Source: Ulota crispa (Eukaryota > Streptophyta > Bryopsida > Orthotrichales > Orthotrichaceae). Taken from it: 64,000 nt of DNA. Below the pieces are notes generated by a model. The model saw only the letters and a program-made list of their open reading frames with translations. It ran no database searches and was not told the origin of the DNA. The DNA lies in contig OY987242.1 of assembly GCA_963920765.1 (NCBI GenBank), positions 22,654,002-22,718,001 of the forward strand, read 5' to 3'. This document shows, one piece after another, positions 12,237 through 24,873 of the stretch. The translations under genes were made by a program, and so were the position numbers. Within the stretch, counting starts at the first letter, position 1, and the number at the start of each line of letters is the position of its first letter.

Positions 12237-13049
12237 GTGATGGCATGATCAAGGTACCCCCAAAAGGGCCTGCCGGACCCCTGGAAAGCACCATAATTTC
12301 ACTTCCATTAGTGGATCCTAATTGTTTTTGTTTAGCAAAAAAATTGAACTTGCAAGTGATGAGACATTTTTTTGAAGCTTTCTTTACGTTAAGACATTCA
12401 TTTAGAAAGTGTTCCTTTCATCAAAAGGAATTTCATGTTTTTTTCTCACACCATAAAAGTGATTACAACCCAAATGTCTTGATTTGGACATTTTTTTACT
12501 TGTAATTTGTAATGGCTCCCTAAAATGAATTATGAACATTTTAATAAATTTGACCAAATGTGCACCTAGAAACAAGCATATGTGCATGCTTTTGCCACTT
12601 TAAAAAAAAACTACAAATTTTTAATGTTCTGTATAGGACTTGGAAAAACTTGCATGAAATTGTCCCTAAAAGAATTCATAACAACTAGTTTCAATAATGT
12701 ATGGACTAATACACTTTAAGTTCATGGACCATAGAAGCTTGCACAATTATAAATGCATTAACCTAATTCCTACTAACCAAATATGTAGTCCGGATGAGTC
12801 CTTTACTTCATTTTGATGAAATGAGACAATTTTAGAATTTCTTAAAAAATCGCTCATTTGGACATGATAACATGCATCTTTTGAAAAAGTGTTTTTTTTT
12901 CCTACTAATTTACAAATATAAGCAACTTCTTGCCAAAAAATAAATAGCAAAGCACTATCTAGTAAGACGTAATAAATAGCAAAAGTATCATGGGTATGGC
13001 CAAATTAGACCTAAGCAGTCCTTTTTGGGTACCTTGATTGTGCCATCAC
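12237..13049. mobile_element. TIR-bounded non-autonomous element
   Basis: Ends are inverted copies, GTGATGGCATGATCAAGG on the left and GTGATGGCACAATCAAGG read inward from the right, each followed by a TACCC block. The 813-bp interior has no supportable gene. Superfamily not assigned. Confidence 0.6.
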
Positions 13050-13079
13050 CTTTTAGGGTACTCCCAAACCCTTAAAGGG

Positions 13080-13345
13080 TCAAACACCATATTAATTAAA
13101 TTGGAAAAAACATTACATTTTGGGACTTCTGAAGGATTAAGGTGATCACCTTAATCTGAGCTCCAGCCGTTTTTTTTGGTACACTTGCCCTCAATTGAGA
13201 GGAGGAATTTGGGAGGGAAAAAATCTTAGTAGCTGAGACTAAATTTGCTACCTTCAAATCTGGTTTAAGGTAACTTTTTGGGTTTAAAGTGGAGTACAAA
13301 ATGGGACCCCTGTTTTTCCCAATTTAACTAATATGGTGTTGTTGG
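13080..13345. repeat. older MITE copy, partner of the 54.3-55.6 kb element
   Basis: This segment, with a palindrome TTAAGGTGATCACCTTAA and a CTACCTTCAAATCTGGTTTAA block, is related in inverted order to 54270-54460 plus 55515-55590. It is an uninterrupted copy of the sequence that was split at 54 kb by a TTAA element. Confidence 0.6.
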
Positions 13346-14031
13346 TTATGGGTGTACATATCTTACCACTAACATTGAAGGTAAGAGCATCCATAAGTGT
13401 GATTCTAAGGACTTTGAAGTAGAAAAATCAACTAATGAATTTAAAAAAATCCAATTAACCCCTAAATGCCCAAGGCATCAGATTTTGGTGTCCAAAAAAC
13501 TTTAGGAAACTTTGAAACCCTGTTGAAGGCACAAATCTTATTGTTTTTACGTTTTTTTTTGGAAAAGGTGCGCTTTGAAGTTAGCTTCACTATACAATTT
13601 CAACTTCCTCCATGTCTTATTCCAATTTTTTTTGGTGGAAGGTTAACTACAAGCATACATTTTGTGTCATGAATAGGGTTGTGAATAGTGTCAAATAGCT
13701 TATGACAAGTTGCCACATTGAAAACACGAGCATCAAGTTGAGAAAAGGTGTGGTTTTCCGTGGGGCACTCCTTGGGTAGTAAGGGCTCTTTTATTCAAAC
13801 TCTGACATCTAACAAAATCTAAAAGTGCTTTTGGAATAATTTCAATTGGAATATCTTTGTTATAAAAATTAGGATTCATTCATTGTTGCATTTTCTTTCA
13901 TTCATAATGGTATTTTGTTAATAATTGAAGCTAAAAAAATCTTTGTATTAGATGTTTGTACTTTGATAATTGTGTTGCAAGCTCATTTGTGAAACTACGG
14001 TCATGGATTTGGAAAGGGGGCCATTAGATTT
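13346..14031. other. non-coding; one orphan TTAA/CCCCTAAA end
   Basis: A left-type end TTAACCCCTAAATGCCC is present at 13455-13471, but no matching right end was seen within 1 kb, so it is probably a truncated family member. No gene is visible. Confidence 0.45.
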
Positions 14032-14034
14032 CAA

Positions 14035-14161
14035 CACTAGTAGAAAACTGTGTTGAAGTCAACTACATGATGTTTTCATGCTTCTAACTCAAATTTTCTG
14101 CGTTAGAAGCATGAAAACATCATGTAGTTTGTGTTGACTTCAACACAATTATCTACTAGTG
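14035..14161. mobile_element. CACTA-type hairpin MITE with CAA duplication
   Basis: Almost the whole 127 bp is a palindrome. It begins CACTAGTAGAAAACTGTG and ends with the inverted sequence, flanked by CAA at 14032-14034 and 14162-14164. The CACTA terminus and 3-bp duplication identify a CACTA-type MITE. A close copy lies at 21373-21504. Confidence 0.9.
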
Positions 14162-14307
14162 CAATTTGTAACAACAATAAACACTAAAGCATCCTAAGTG
14201 GCTACTTCTCAATTTTGTATTCCAAAAGTAGCTAGTTTGTGTTAGAAGTTTTGGGCAGCTCCAAATAAAGCAAAAAATTCTATACTCATCATCATTCAAT
14301 CATAAAT

Positions 14308-14736
14308 ATTAGAGGAAAATGAGCTCAAGAGAAGGCCCCTATAGGAAGTGGTTGGAGGGGTCAAAAGCATTTAAATGTAATGTTCTTTGTCAAATGAAAA
14401 GAGACTACTACCTTATACCTACTTACAAGTACTTTATGACAGTTATTTTTTTTACAATATCATATGCTTTTTGTTTGATGAGTGTCCTTGTTTGATTGGG
14501 AATTCTTGTCCTAATTTATTCTTGTGTGCCACTACAGGTCCTTGCATTTGTTATTGCCATGTTATAATATTGTTTTCCATCATCAATCCTTTTGTCATGT
14601 ACCATGGTACATTTGAGCACTTCACACAAGGTAGAGACCCTTGTGTAGGTACCTTACCTATGCTTCTCCTACCTAAATAAATAGGGTTGTTTGTCAAGGT
14701 ATAGGGGCCTTCTCTTGAGCTCATTCTTCCTCTAAT
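14308..14736. mobile_element. TIR-bounded non-autonomous element
   Basis: Inverted ends of about 38 bp contain GAGCTCAAGAGAAGGCCCCT on both sides. The 429-bp body holds a 97-codon ORF without recognisable domain, which I do not call a gene. The superfamily is unassigned. Confidence 0.65.
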
Positions 14737-14739
14737 GTA

Positions 14740-15990
14740 TCTTAAATCCGTGTGGCCTTTTTAGATTATTTTTGAATAGAGCCACCTAGAAACCTTGAAG
14801 TTCAGGATTCAATGGTTACCTCAAGACTACAAGATCTTATGGTTACATGTGTCCAAAAAGATTTATTTTTCTAAAATTGGTACTTGTACTAGAAATGGTA
14901 GTTTTGGAGCATTTTTTAGAACTTAGTCAAAAGCCTTTAGGTTAACTCCCTCTATTAATAAATCCAAAATAAAATTTCTTATTAAGAAGTTCATTATTTA
15001 ATAAAATAAAAAACTTTTCATGGATAAAACTAACCTTTTAGTTTTAGTAGATCCAATTGGAGTTTGAGTAGTGTCAAATCTTGTGTTTTGAAGTCTAAAG
15101 AAGTACACAAAAGAGCTATAATAAACTACACATAAGCTTATACACCGGTTTATTTGGTAGCACAATCCTATATGAAATTGTAAGTTGAATGTAACTTTAT
15201 GCATTTCAAATGAAATTAGTTCAAAGTGTATGGATATACCATTAATAGATTTGATGTACTCATTTCATTTTATCACTATTACAATCTCACATGATTATAT
15301 ATATTTTTTGTTGAAATTCTTTTTATAGCAACAACAAATGTCAATACATAACTAATTTTCGCTAAATCTTGTATTTTCAAGTGTAGGATAAGGGCCTCAC
15401 GCAAGAGCATTCTTATGTTTAAGTTATTGATTATTTGAGCTTTGTCCTTGTTTCTAGTGACTTAAACTTGAAATTGCCTATGCATGAAGCCCTTAGCTTG
15501 ACTAAATATTCTTTAAAGAAAATATTGCCATGTATCTTTTTGCTTGCAAGATCAACATTACGCAACGTGACACCATTTGCAATATTTGTTGTTTTGTTCA
15601 CAAGTGTATTAGCAATTGAAAATGCAAAGAATTTTGTTCAAGCAATGTTTACGTATACCACACAAAAACATGTGCCATAGCAACCATACACAAATATTAC
15701 TTTTCCTTGATGTGGTTTGGAAAGACTATACACACATGTTACATGTGTTCACAATTTTTTTGTTGTAGTGCAAGAAAGCTTGGAAACGAAAAACAAGTTA
15801 TTTATAGGAATGCTTAATTGAAGACTGATAAATGGTCAAACTAAGTGGTTACAAAAGCAATTGGATGATTTGGATCTCTCTACCTACATGAGTTCAAGTC
15901 CTTGATATTGTTCATAGTGTATAAAAAGATACGCCTTGTAAAAAGCTTTTCACTTTTACAAGAATCTCAAAAAAATATTGGTTTTAAAAA
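14740..15990. other. AT-rich stretch without a recognisable gene
   Basis: Only short ORFs without domain cues and no clear inverted ends were seen. Confidence 0.45.
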
Positions 15991-15994
15991 CCAT

Positions 15995-16611
15995 GGCACC
16001 ATGCCTTGTTGCACTTCTATGAAAAACTTTCCTGACAAAGCATATTGGTAGGGTACATGGGATTTCACTAAAACTCACGCTCGCCTTTATTGTGAGCTCT
16101 ATCTTGGGCGCTGCCCTGACACCAGGTCTTGCCTTGTTTCACCCTCCAGCAACTTACCAAGCGCCTTTCTGGACTCGATAACACTTAGTGTTTTGAGTAG
16201 TGTTTTGCTGGTTTAGGGTTTTGTAACACTTAGTGTTTTGATTAGTGTTTTGCTGGTTTAGGGTTTTGTAACACTTAGTGTTTTGATTAGTGTTTTGCTT
16301 GTTTTTGAAACATGCCCATCCCATGCCCACACCCATGCGCATGCCCCCTACCCGTGGGCCTAGCCCCCCAAAAAAACATATGTGGCACTCCAATGTTTTT
16401 TGATCATAGGTTTTGTGCCACCAAGCTTAGCATTGAGGTAGCGCAGGGGTTTGGTAGCTTAGGGTTTAGCTGCTCTTCTATTTTGTGTTTGTTGTTGCCA
16501 AATTCAAAGAAGATTCTGTCAAAAAATATTGATTTGGGTTTAGGGTTGGATTATGAGCAACTATCTTACAATTTTTACTTGGATTAATTATAATGCACAA
16601 GTAAGAGAGGT
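15995..16611 (+). repeat. left terminal inverted repeat of the inferred giant MULE
   Basis: This segment matches 63153-63722 in opposite orientation. The match is strong from GATTTCACTAAAACTCAC (about 16061) to GTAAGAGAGGT (16601-16611) and weaker outside that. Both copies contain a comparable 91-codon ORF (16312-16587 here) and stop matching at the same inner edge. It carries a 45-bp tandem repeat with AACACTTAGTGTTTTG at 16181-16300 that is single in the right copy. The outer boundary and the 9-bp target-site duplication expected for a MULE could not be fixed. It could instead be an unrelated dispersed repeat present twice. Confidence 0.6.
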
Positions 16612-17531
16612 TGGAGAAGGTATTTGTTTGTTGAAAAAATGATGAGTTGTAGCACATTGCAATACTGCAAGGAAGATTTTTTTGACCTTGTAAAGTGTAG
16701 TTTTAGATTCGTGTACTAATTGTCATTGCAGTTTTGTTTCCATGTTTTCCTTTGTAATCACATTAAAACCCAAATTTGGATTAAACTTTATTATTGTTGT
16801 CTTGCATGTTAGTTCACACCGTCTTTGCTACTCTAATTGTGAATGTTTCTTTATTGATGTAGGTTGCTTACTTTAAAAATGCTCAAGTACTACTTTTGTA
16901 GTTGAGAAGGATCAAAAAACCCTATTGCAAGGTACTCTCCATTTGATTTTTGTTACAGATACCGCAAATTGTGTTAAATTTTGGATTTGTCAAATTTATA
17001 CTTGGTTGTTTTTGTTGCACCAAAGCTCTCATGTATATAGTAGACAAAGTGTTCTATTGTAGTCTAATTGGTTTTAGTGCAAGGAAAGGAGAGGTGCTTT
17101 CTACTTTGTATTTTCAATTCCTTGCATTCACAAAATTGATAATAGGAGTATATAATTAAATTAGAAGTTGAAATTTAGGATTCCAAGGTTCCGTTAATGT
17201 ACAATATTCCATAAAAAGCCTTGTATCACTCATTTAGCAAATGTTCAACCATTGGAATCTTCAAACTTCAAAGTTTGTGAAAGAGAAGTGAGCATGTTTC
17301 TTCCTATGTATATATTAAGCATTGCTAAATATTTTAGGGTTTACGCTACCTTTTACACAAAATGATAGAGCTGTATTATAAATGCTTCTGCTCTTCATTT
17401 GATTATTTGTGTTTCACACTATGAAATATATATAATCTCATTTTTTCTGTGCCTGTTGATATTGCTGCTATCATCTACCCAGATTGTTATTATTACTACA
17501 AGCCTGTCTTTTGTTGGAGTGAGGTGGTGGC
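16612..17531. other. non-coding stretch inside the giant element
   Basis: The sequence follows the donor-like GTAAGAG edge of the left repeat and could be the first intron or leader of the plus-strand gene. No ORF with recognisable content was found. Confidence 0.4.
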
Positions 17532-17702
17532 ATGGAAGAATTGGTTTTCAATTGTTCAAATAAACAACTGAAGCCTCTAAAGACTAGTTGCATTCAATGC
17601 ATGATGACAAGTCCAAGAAAGACTCTCACTTCAATATGCAGTGAACTACTTATTAAAACAAATGGTAATGACAAGACAATTGGATCTATTGAAGGTAAAT
17701 AA
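17532..17702 (+). pseudogene. possible first coding exon of the Ulp1-type gene
   Basis: A 56-codon frame opens with ATG and contains CIQCMM and SICSELL segments. The frame reaches a donor-like G|GTAAAT at 17694-17700 just before the stop at 17700-17702. It lies on the same strand as, and upstream of, the zinc-finger exon at 19.0 kb. Assignment to that gene is inferred from position only. Confidence 0.35.
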
Positions 17703-19022
17703 ATTCAAGTTGTATTTGATGAATGCTTTAAAAAATCGCCTTAGTTTTCAAGAATCCATTGAATATGGTATTGGAAATTGCAAGGGTTTAGGTTTTGCTA
17801 TAATTTCCTTATCCTCTTTATGTTTTCAAGTGTTGCTATTAGTCATTTGTAGTACATATCCTTTTGAGATTAAGTATTGGGAACAATTACATTGACTAAG
17901 AGTTCATAAAGTTTATTAATTTGTAAATAACTTATGTATTAGGTCATAAAGGTCTATCACAAGTATTATTTTTTAAAGGACTTGTGTAAGATGTGGAGAA
18001 TTGCAATTTGTGGTGAAATGAATTATTGTGGTTAATCATTCAATGGGATATTTTAAATCAAGAATCTTTTTGTCATTGCTAAGCTATATAAACTATGGGT
18101 TTGTAGTGATAGTACTGCTTGTAGTTGTGCAAAAAGTCAAGACAATTTTGCTAGTCAATTATAGTAATAATATTTATGCTCATTGTAGTTGTGCGTGTCT
18201 TTTTCATATGTTATTCTACATGTCAATACTACTGGTGAATTGGACACAGTAATATGCTTTTTGCCACGTTTGATAAAGAAGATATTTAAAATTGGAAGTT
18301 CTTAATTTATGTGGATGTATAAAATATGATGTTTTCCATTTTCAAATTGTAGTTATGATGGTTAATTGACATCTGCATTGTAAATGGTATTTTACATTAC
18401 AGACATGAGGTCCTCTACATGATCTCAAATAATATGAGTAGTATTTCTTGTCATGCATAGTGTTATACCATCGGAAATTTGGAATAACTATTTACATGAA
18501 AATTTTCAAACCCTAGTAGTCAATATTTCTTGGTTGGATATGAGTGTATGAATGATTTGTAATGTTGTAGGATTGAATTCTAGTATGCCATAACACTGCC
18601 TTTTTAAACCTAATTTTCTTGATAATTTTTTATGACATTCACGTAATTGTGTACATCCAAGTTTAATTTTTTTGAGAATTCTCTATAATATTTAGGCTTA
18701 GGGATTATCATATTTATTTCAATTTCTATAAATTAAAGAAAGTAGCTCCAATAAGCAATTTTAGTTCGTGCATTACTCTCCCCCTTCATTTGTAGTGCTA
18801 TGGGGTTTTTTCTTGAATTTTTCTTATCTCCCTTAAAAAAATATAGAATTTCATAGGATTCACAACTTAAAATATGTTTCTCCAGAACTTATTCCATATT
18901 TTTCTGTATTCTTTCATTTTGCAAAGTGATGTTGACGCTGATATTGACATTGTCACTATGGAAGCTACACCATTGTCTCCAGATTCTAATTTGAATTTGT
19001 TCTGGCGATCTCTATCACAATA
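17703..19022. other. non-coding, probably intronic
   Basis: Short hydrophobic ORFs here (17641-17895 and 18028-18252) show no domain and look like chance. A stretch at 18931-19022 is open in another frame and may be a frameshifted part of the next exon. Confidence 0.4.
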
Positions 19023-19644
19023 GACAACAACAAAGAGATGGTTAACTACGGCAATAAAGACACCTATATAGTCCTTGTGCTTAAGTGTTCAAAGGAGGCA
19101 TGTAAAAATATAAAAAGGCTTGGAGACAACAAGCGCAATTTTTTTATGTGTGTCATGTGTAAAAACAATAGCTTCACTAGCAAGAGACGACTAAACAAAC
19201 ATTGATGGAGTGCCATGTGTCTTGCAGCTATAGATGATATGGGAAACCGCAAGCGCCTTCTCCCCTACCTTGATCATAGGGTTGGTCATGGTAAGCATTC
19301 AGAAGCCCTTAGAGTCGGCAAGAACATTGATCTTGCTTCAAAGCTGGATTTGCAACCAAAATTGGAGAAGAATAATCAACAATCACTATATAAGCTAGTC
19401 TCAACAAAGAGGAAGCAACTGGTAAATTGAAAGCAAGGACTGCTTTCATCTGATAGTGAAACAAGCAAAGATGATGATAATGGATTAGAATTACAAGAGG
19501 ATGATGGTCATGGACATGGAGATTGCAAAGCCTTTGATAAGGAAGTTGCTTCAACAAACATTATTAGTGTAGGAGCATCTAGAGAACTTCCAAATCCTTC
19601 AATACTCTTTGCTGCTCAAAGAAAGACTTTGGGACCTTCTAAAG
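19023..19644 (+). pseudogene. Ulp1-type gene, zinc-finger-like exon
   Basis: Reading in one frame through a few stops gives a C-rich segment (LKCSKEAC, then MCVMCK, then RRLNKH) that could bind zinc, followed by basic and then acidic stretches (SSDSETSKDDD). TGA interrupts at 19203-19205 and another stop precedes the acidic part. The exon ends AAAG|GTACAA at 19644. The next exon starts at 19743 after ATGTAG and the split codon is completed in phase, which supports the intron 19645-19742. Confidence 0.5.
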
Positions 19645-19742
19645 GTACAACACCTTGACACAAATATTCCATTATATAAAAAAAAATAGGATTTCAATGC
19701 ATATTTCACTCAATCTAATCTCTATTCTTATTCACTATGTAG

Positions 19743-20656
19743 GGAAACAATTGCTTTGGAATGGAGACTATGATAGTTGTAGCAAGGGTACTTGCCAAGG
19801 TCCACAGAAGCAATGTGCAAAAGATACTATTTTTGTTCGAGAGAAGAAGAATATGTATAAATCAACAAGTATTATATTCTACAAAGATGATTATGCTAAA
19901 GTCACTTTATCTTTATTGAAAAAAGTGCAATTTGTGTTGCCTACAATAACTTCTATTCTTGATTATAATATTCTAGGCTATAATGACTGTTTTGGCATTG
20001 AGAACCAAAGCCACAATGGTTCACCAAATGTTCAATTCTCTTTGCCCATGTCCGCTAAAGGATATGCTGTGGGAAATAAGCTAGGTTCTTGCATTCTAGA
20101 GGTAGAAGAGGAGATCCCTAGTAGTTCCATCAATAACGCATTTACAAAGGAGTGTGGTTTACAAAGTACTGTTTCTCTAAAAGATTCAGCTTCTCTCCTA
20201 CACCATAATTCTGAAGGTTTGAATTTCCCAAGTACATGTGGAATTACAAGAACTGACATTGTACCTTAGACTGGGCATGGAGACGATAATCTTGCCCTCC
20301 AATGTTATTGGATGTGTGGTGAAGGTACACTAAACCCTAAAGTGTATTACCCTGGATTGGATGGAAAAATTTCAGGAAGATTAACTCAACTAGATCAAGA
20401 CAAAAAGGAGGTGGAGGTCAAGGCTAGGGTAAAGGCTAATGATATGCATTTCACAAGATCTGCACCCAAGCAACCAGTCCCAATGGATCCTCCTGATTTA
20501 TTTCATCTTCTTCAAGCACTGCCCCAGCTTCTCAATTGGAACATTGAAGGATAGACATTTCAAAAGTTCATGACCAAGTTTAATTGTTTTGCAAACACCA
20601 CAACATTTTAAAAAATTGGGCGTGATACCGTTTTGTGGTGGTCTTGCGATGCTATT
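19743..20656 (+). pseudogene. Ulp1-type gene, long central exon
   Basis: An open stretch of about 300 codons is broken by TAG at 20267-20269 and again after 20550, all in one frame. It contains a K-C-rich start (CSKGTCQGPQKQC) and a proline-rich end. No domain was recognised. It ends ATT|GTGAGT at 20656, and the next exon begins at 20791 in the same phase. Confidence 0.45.
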
Positions 20657-20790
20657 GTGAGTTAATAGTTCCTTACATTCAATTGGTTATTTGTTACTTT
20701 TTTATTTAAAACATTTGTTTTCTATTTTGTTTCAATGTTATGTACTTATGTTTCTAAACTTTACAATTTTTTTTTATTATAATTCAAGAG

Positions 20791-21120
20791 CAAGAGTACC
20801 TTGATAATAGACACGCTATTCAAAGGGCAATTACAAATTTGGCACAAAGTATCAAACATTCCTGTGAGCTTGAAGATGCTCAAGTTGTGGCAAAATACCT
20901 TCAGTATCTTTATGATACTCAAAATTATCAAAGACAATGTCAATTGTTTGAAAGAAATCTACATAACAATTGACAACACTTTATAGAAGAAGCACTTTGT
21001 ACTCATAAGCTTGCCAGTGCTTTAAAGCGTGAAGTTGCTATTTGGAATTGATGCCCTCTATTCTCTATTACAACAAACAACACTATTACACACCCTCCCT
21101 CCTCTTCCTTGGCAACACAA
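20791..21120 (+). pseudogene. Ulp1-type gene, helical exon
   Basis: The frame starting CAAGAGTAC after an AG at 20789-20790 gives a helix-rich, Q/L-rich segment (IQRAITNLAQS, VVAKYLQYLYD). It has two TGA stops. It probably runs to a donor-like GTACTT near 21121. The function is not recognised. Confidence 0.4.
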
Positions 21121-21246
21121 TGGTACTTTGAAATTCCTCTTCTCATTATAATATTTTAAAACTGTATTAATTATATTGTAGGATGAAATTTTTTGCTTTG
21201 GTTACATTAATGTTCTAATTAATTTATCATTTTTTTGTAATTGTAG

Positions 21247-22020
21247 TGGAGGAGGCTAATATTGTTTGAGAAATCTTGTTAGCAAAGCAATTTTATTCCA
21301 TGAAGCCCCCAAGGTTTGTACTTGTCTTGCGACTTGCAATAAACCATGTTTATGGGAAGTGGAGGACACTATCACTAGTAGAAAATTGTGTTGAAGTCAA
21401 CACAAACTACATGATGTTTTCATGCTTCTAACTCAAATTTCTGCGTTAGAAGCATGAAAACATCATGTAGTTTGTGTTGACTTCAACACAGTTTTCTACT
21501 AGTGTATGTTGTCCATTATTTGGTGTCACTTCATCATTATTACATAACCTATGCAAGCAATATTCAAATCTCAACCTTGTTCTAGCCGAGTTAGTTGGAG
21601 AGGCTCATTACAGGTTCACAAGGATTGAAGACCTTCAACTTCATTCTATCTTTAATGATACTTTGAAAGATATCGAGTTTGTTAATTCTAATATGGAGGA
21701 TCATGTTATAGATGGTGTTATGAATTGGGTTTGTGCAAAATTGGGTGTTGCAAGATTTTGCATTACAACATCTTTTAATGTTTGAAACTACCTGGACAAT
21801 AGTTCTACATGAACATTGGACCAATCAGGGTACAATATGGGGCCATTGCTTATGTAATCAAGAGGACACTGATATGGAATACCTATGCATGGCAAAAGAT
21901 ATACAATGGAGGCAAATAGAAGATATGCAATGCAGGCAAAAAGTAAATCACATTTGTGCTACTATCAAAGAATTGGTGAAGTCACTTGCTGTTGCAAACC
22001 AAGAGTGTGATGAAGGGTAG
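21247..22020 (+). pseudogene. Ulp1-type gene, exon split by a CACTA MITE
   Basis: The frame from 21249 reads through one TGA to KPPRFVLVLRLAINHVYG just before the MITE. It resumes in the same frame at CCPLFGVTSSLLHNL directly after it. Removing the 132-bp MITE plus one TAT makes the reading continuous. After 21785 the reading shifts to another frame (TTWTIVLHEHW... up to 22020), indicating a further frameshift. The family of this region was not recognised. Confidence 0.55.
21373..21504. mobile_element. CACTA-type hairpin MITE inserted in an exon, TAT duplication
   Basis: This is a 132-bp palindromic element beginning CACTAGTAGAAAATTGTG and ending in its inverse, flanked by TAT (21370-21372 and 21505-21507). 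It is a sister of the copy at 14035-14161. Insertion added 135 bp, a multiple of three, but the element brings an in-frame TAA. Confidence 0.9.
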
Positions 22021-22659
22021 TTGCAAGAATGACCTACCAATTTTGTCTCAAACACTCTTAGTACTTTGTAGTACTCTGGAGTACTATGAGCTTTTGAAAT
22101 TTTTTCAATAAAATAAAATAAGGAAAATTTGTAAAGCACCTAAAATAGCATACTTGTAAAAATTCAGACCTAGGAAAATTTTATTCTAAAAGTTATGCAC
22201 AAAACAAAATCACCAACAAAAAGCCAATTTCTTTCTTGCTTTATAGAAAATAGTAAAATAATTCAAAAAAATAAAATAAAAATTGACCATTTGAAAATCC
22301 ATTAAACACATTTACATGGTGCAATTGCTTTGCTGAGGAATTTTTTTGTATTTTGCCAATGAAGGTAGATAGGATGCCCACTTTGAGACATTGTAGATGC
22401 CATGGAATTTATAATTTTGTAAAACCCTTTTCCAAATGCATGTAGCATGCTCCATAAACAACATCCTTGATTTATAGCTCTACAAAAGCTTTTTTGGACC
22501 CAAAATTGTACTAAAAACCCCCAAAATGGCCAAAGTAGACACCTATTTTGGAGTTGCTTAAAAATAGCAAAATAATTTTAAAAAGCACAAAAAAATCCTT
22601 GAACGCTAATGACTTGCATGTTCACATTACTCTAAAAGGACAAGTCAATATGATTTCTT
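22021..22659. other. AT-rich, probably intronic
   Basis: The interval lies between two exons of the Ulp1-type gene. No ORF or repeat of note was seen. Confidence 0.4.
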
Positions 22660-22806
22660 TTGCAAAAGTTACAAGCAAAAAACAAGTTGCAGAAAGTGAG
22701 GGGGACAAAATGTAGTACTGGTCATTTTTGCAATCACCTTGAAGGACTTTGGAATTTATTATTGAAATCAAAAGATGGAGGAATTTCTATTTACAATAAA
22801 TCCCCT
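22660..22806 (+). pseudogene. Ulp1-type gene exon, cut by the CACTA insertion
   Basis: The frame includes CSTGHFCNHLEGLWNLLL and runs to CCT at 22804-22806, exactly the left target-site copy of the CACTA element. The next codon of the uninterrupted gene is TCA at 43139, in the same reading frame. Confidence 0.6.
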
Positions 22807-22935
22807 CACTACAAGGATAATTACATCCTAATTGACACAAAATTGACACAAATGTGTCAATCCTTGTGTCAATTAGGATGTGTTGATTAGGACAAGTGAT
22901 TGACACATTTGTGTCAATTCTTGACACGCTTGTGT
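22807..22935. repeat. CACTA left terminus and subterminal TTGACA cluster
   Basis: After the CACTACAAGG end, TTGACAC or its inverse GTGTCAA occurs many times within about 110 bp. In En/Spm such subterminal motifs bind the element's accessory protein; this role is inferred here. Confidence 0.75.
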
Positions 22936-24870
22936 GAACTATTCATTGCACAGTCACCAGCATAATGGACTGCCATTTCAACACCCCTGTATACATCCAT
23001 ATTTGCATTGGTATTCAGTAATATTTCCTCACATATTGCATTCACGCTTGGCCTTATTGTAAAATCCACTTCATCATATGACATGCCTGTATACAATACA
23101 ATAAACATATGTACACCAAATTTCATTGTATATACAACAACTTGTACTAGTTACAATTCATACATACAGAGAAATATATACTACTCTACTTTCAAGATAT
23201 TCCTGGAAAATTGTAAAGGAGTTCAAAATGCCCATATGTTGACACACACATGGCACTTGGAAGAATATTGAAAATATCCAAAAGACAAACGCTTGCACTT
23301 TATTCACTTTCATAATTTATTACACAAAACACATATATACTATAGGTTGACATTTGACAACACTTATAATGCTTTGTATTAAAGAAAGCATCAGTGCAGT
23401 TGGTTCCTCTACACATACTTCTGTCCCTTGAGATGCTAGAGAACCTCAAACGCATGCACACTCAAAGACATTGTCTTAAAGATTTCATCCTCTGCCAATA
23501 CTTCACAAGAAATATTTGCTACTTTATCATTAGAAACTTGCCCTCAGAACCCAATTAATATACAAGCATGCGTTAGACTTGTAGGAACAGACTCATATAT
23601 TAAGAATACCCTCACACTTTCAACTAGATGCTGCTTGCCTACAGTGCACTAAAAACAGTCGTCAATTAAAACAAACACATAAACTCGCCAATAATAAACT
23701 TCAAGAACACTATACTTTGTACATTCGTCAAAGACTGAATCGGAGAATCAGTTTCATCCCCTTCAAACTCCGCCATAGTTGTTACAACAAAACCTTGCAA
23801 GTAATTCTTGTATTGAACCCCATGCACGCATAATCTGTCCAAACACATGCTCTGCGTTTGAATACGATTGCCACTACAACCTATTGCTAGAAATAATAAA
23901 TTACATCCAACCACAAGTAATTTAATACAATTCACAATTTAAACAACCATGACTGACACATGCGCAACATAAGACGCCAGTGTATTTGAACCAACTTCAC
24001 ATGATATGTACATCCCCCTTTGCAGTTAAAGCTAAAACAACATTACATTTTGTATCCACATATCAAACCTTTGCCTCTTTGTCATTTCACGGAAACAAAC
24101 GGTTCACTTCTTCTTAGGGGAATTGACCAAAATCCTTAATGACTTACGCGCACACAGTAATTTCTAATTAATTTGATTTTGACCTTTGCAACAAGCTTTG
24201 GATTGACTATCCAATGCCACGGATGTCCAATACGGAGTACCTGCCAACACCACTTCAGATGATGTGTCACTCATTTCAAACTCCACTGTTTGAAGCATTT
24301 TTAAAAAAGCTCTAACATTGCCATGTCATTTTAGTAAATTACATATTTTCCAACTAGAAATTGCTCCTACATTATTTTCACAACTGCAGCTTCCATGAGG
24401 ACATCAACATGTAATTGCCAACAACATCAACTACTCATTACATATCCTCCTCTTTACATTCACTCTTATAAAGATACAAGAAGAAAAACGAAAAAGAAAT
24501 CTTAAAAGCTCTACTGTTCAGATCACATGAACAATACTACTCGTAAGCCTCAATACACACATTAATCAAAACTACCATTCTCACTAGTCATATGCACTGT
24601 CCCATATCAGAAATATGTACCCCTTCTAGTACAATGTAACATTCTTTAGTCATAAACCACTCTCCTTGTACTTTGAGGAGTGATTTGACAACATCCTCCT
24701 TTATCATTGTCATCACTTGACTCTTCCTACACACAAAATTCCTTCCGTGTACTTAGTATTTTGTGCAACAATAAAATTCAACCAATGATTCCAACAGCAA
24801 GACACCGTAAATTTTTTGCTGAACTACTCTACTATTGCACATTACATAATCACAATGACCAATAGATAGT
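22936..24870. other. CACTA interior without a recognisable gene
   Basis: Short ORFs occur on both strands (for example 23666-23935 minus) without domain cues. The interval may hold the 3' end of the minus-strand CACTA gene. Confidence 0.4.
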
Positions 24871-24873
24871 CAA

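Noticed and set aside
16154..16393. Minus-strand ORF with a 15-residue repeat
   Set aside because: It is the antisense reading of the 45-bp tandem repeat in the terminal repeat.
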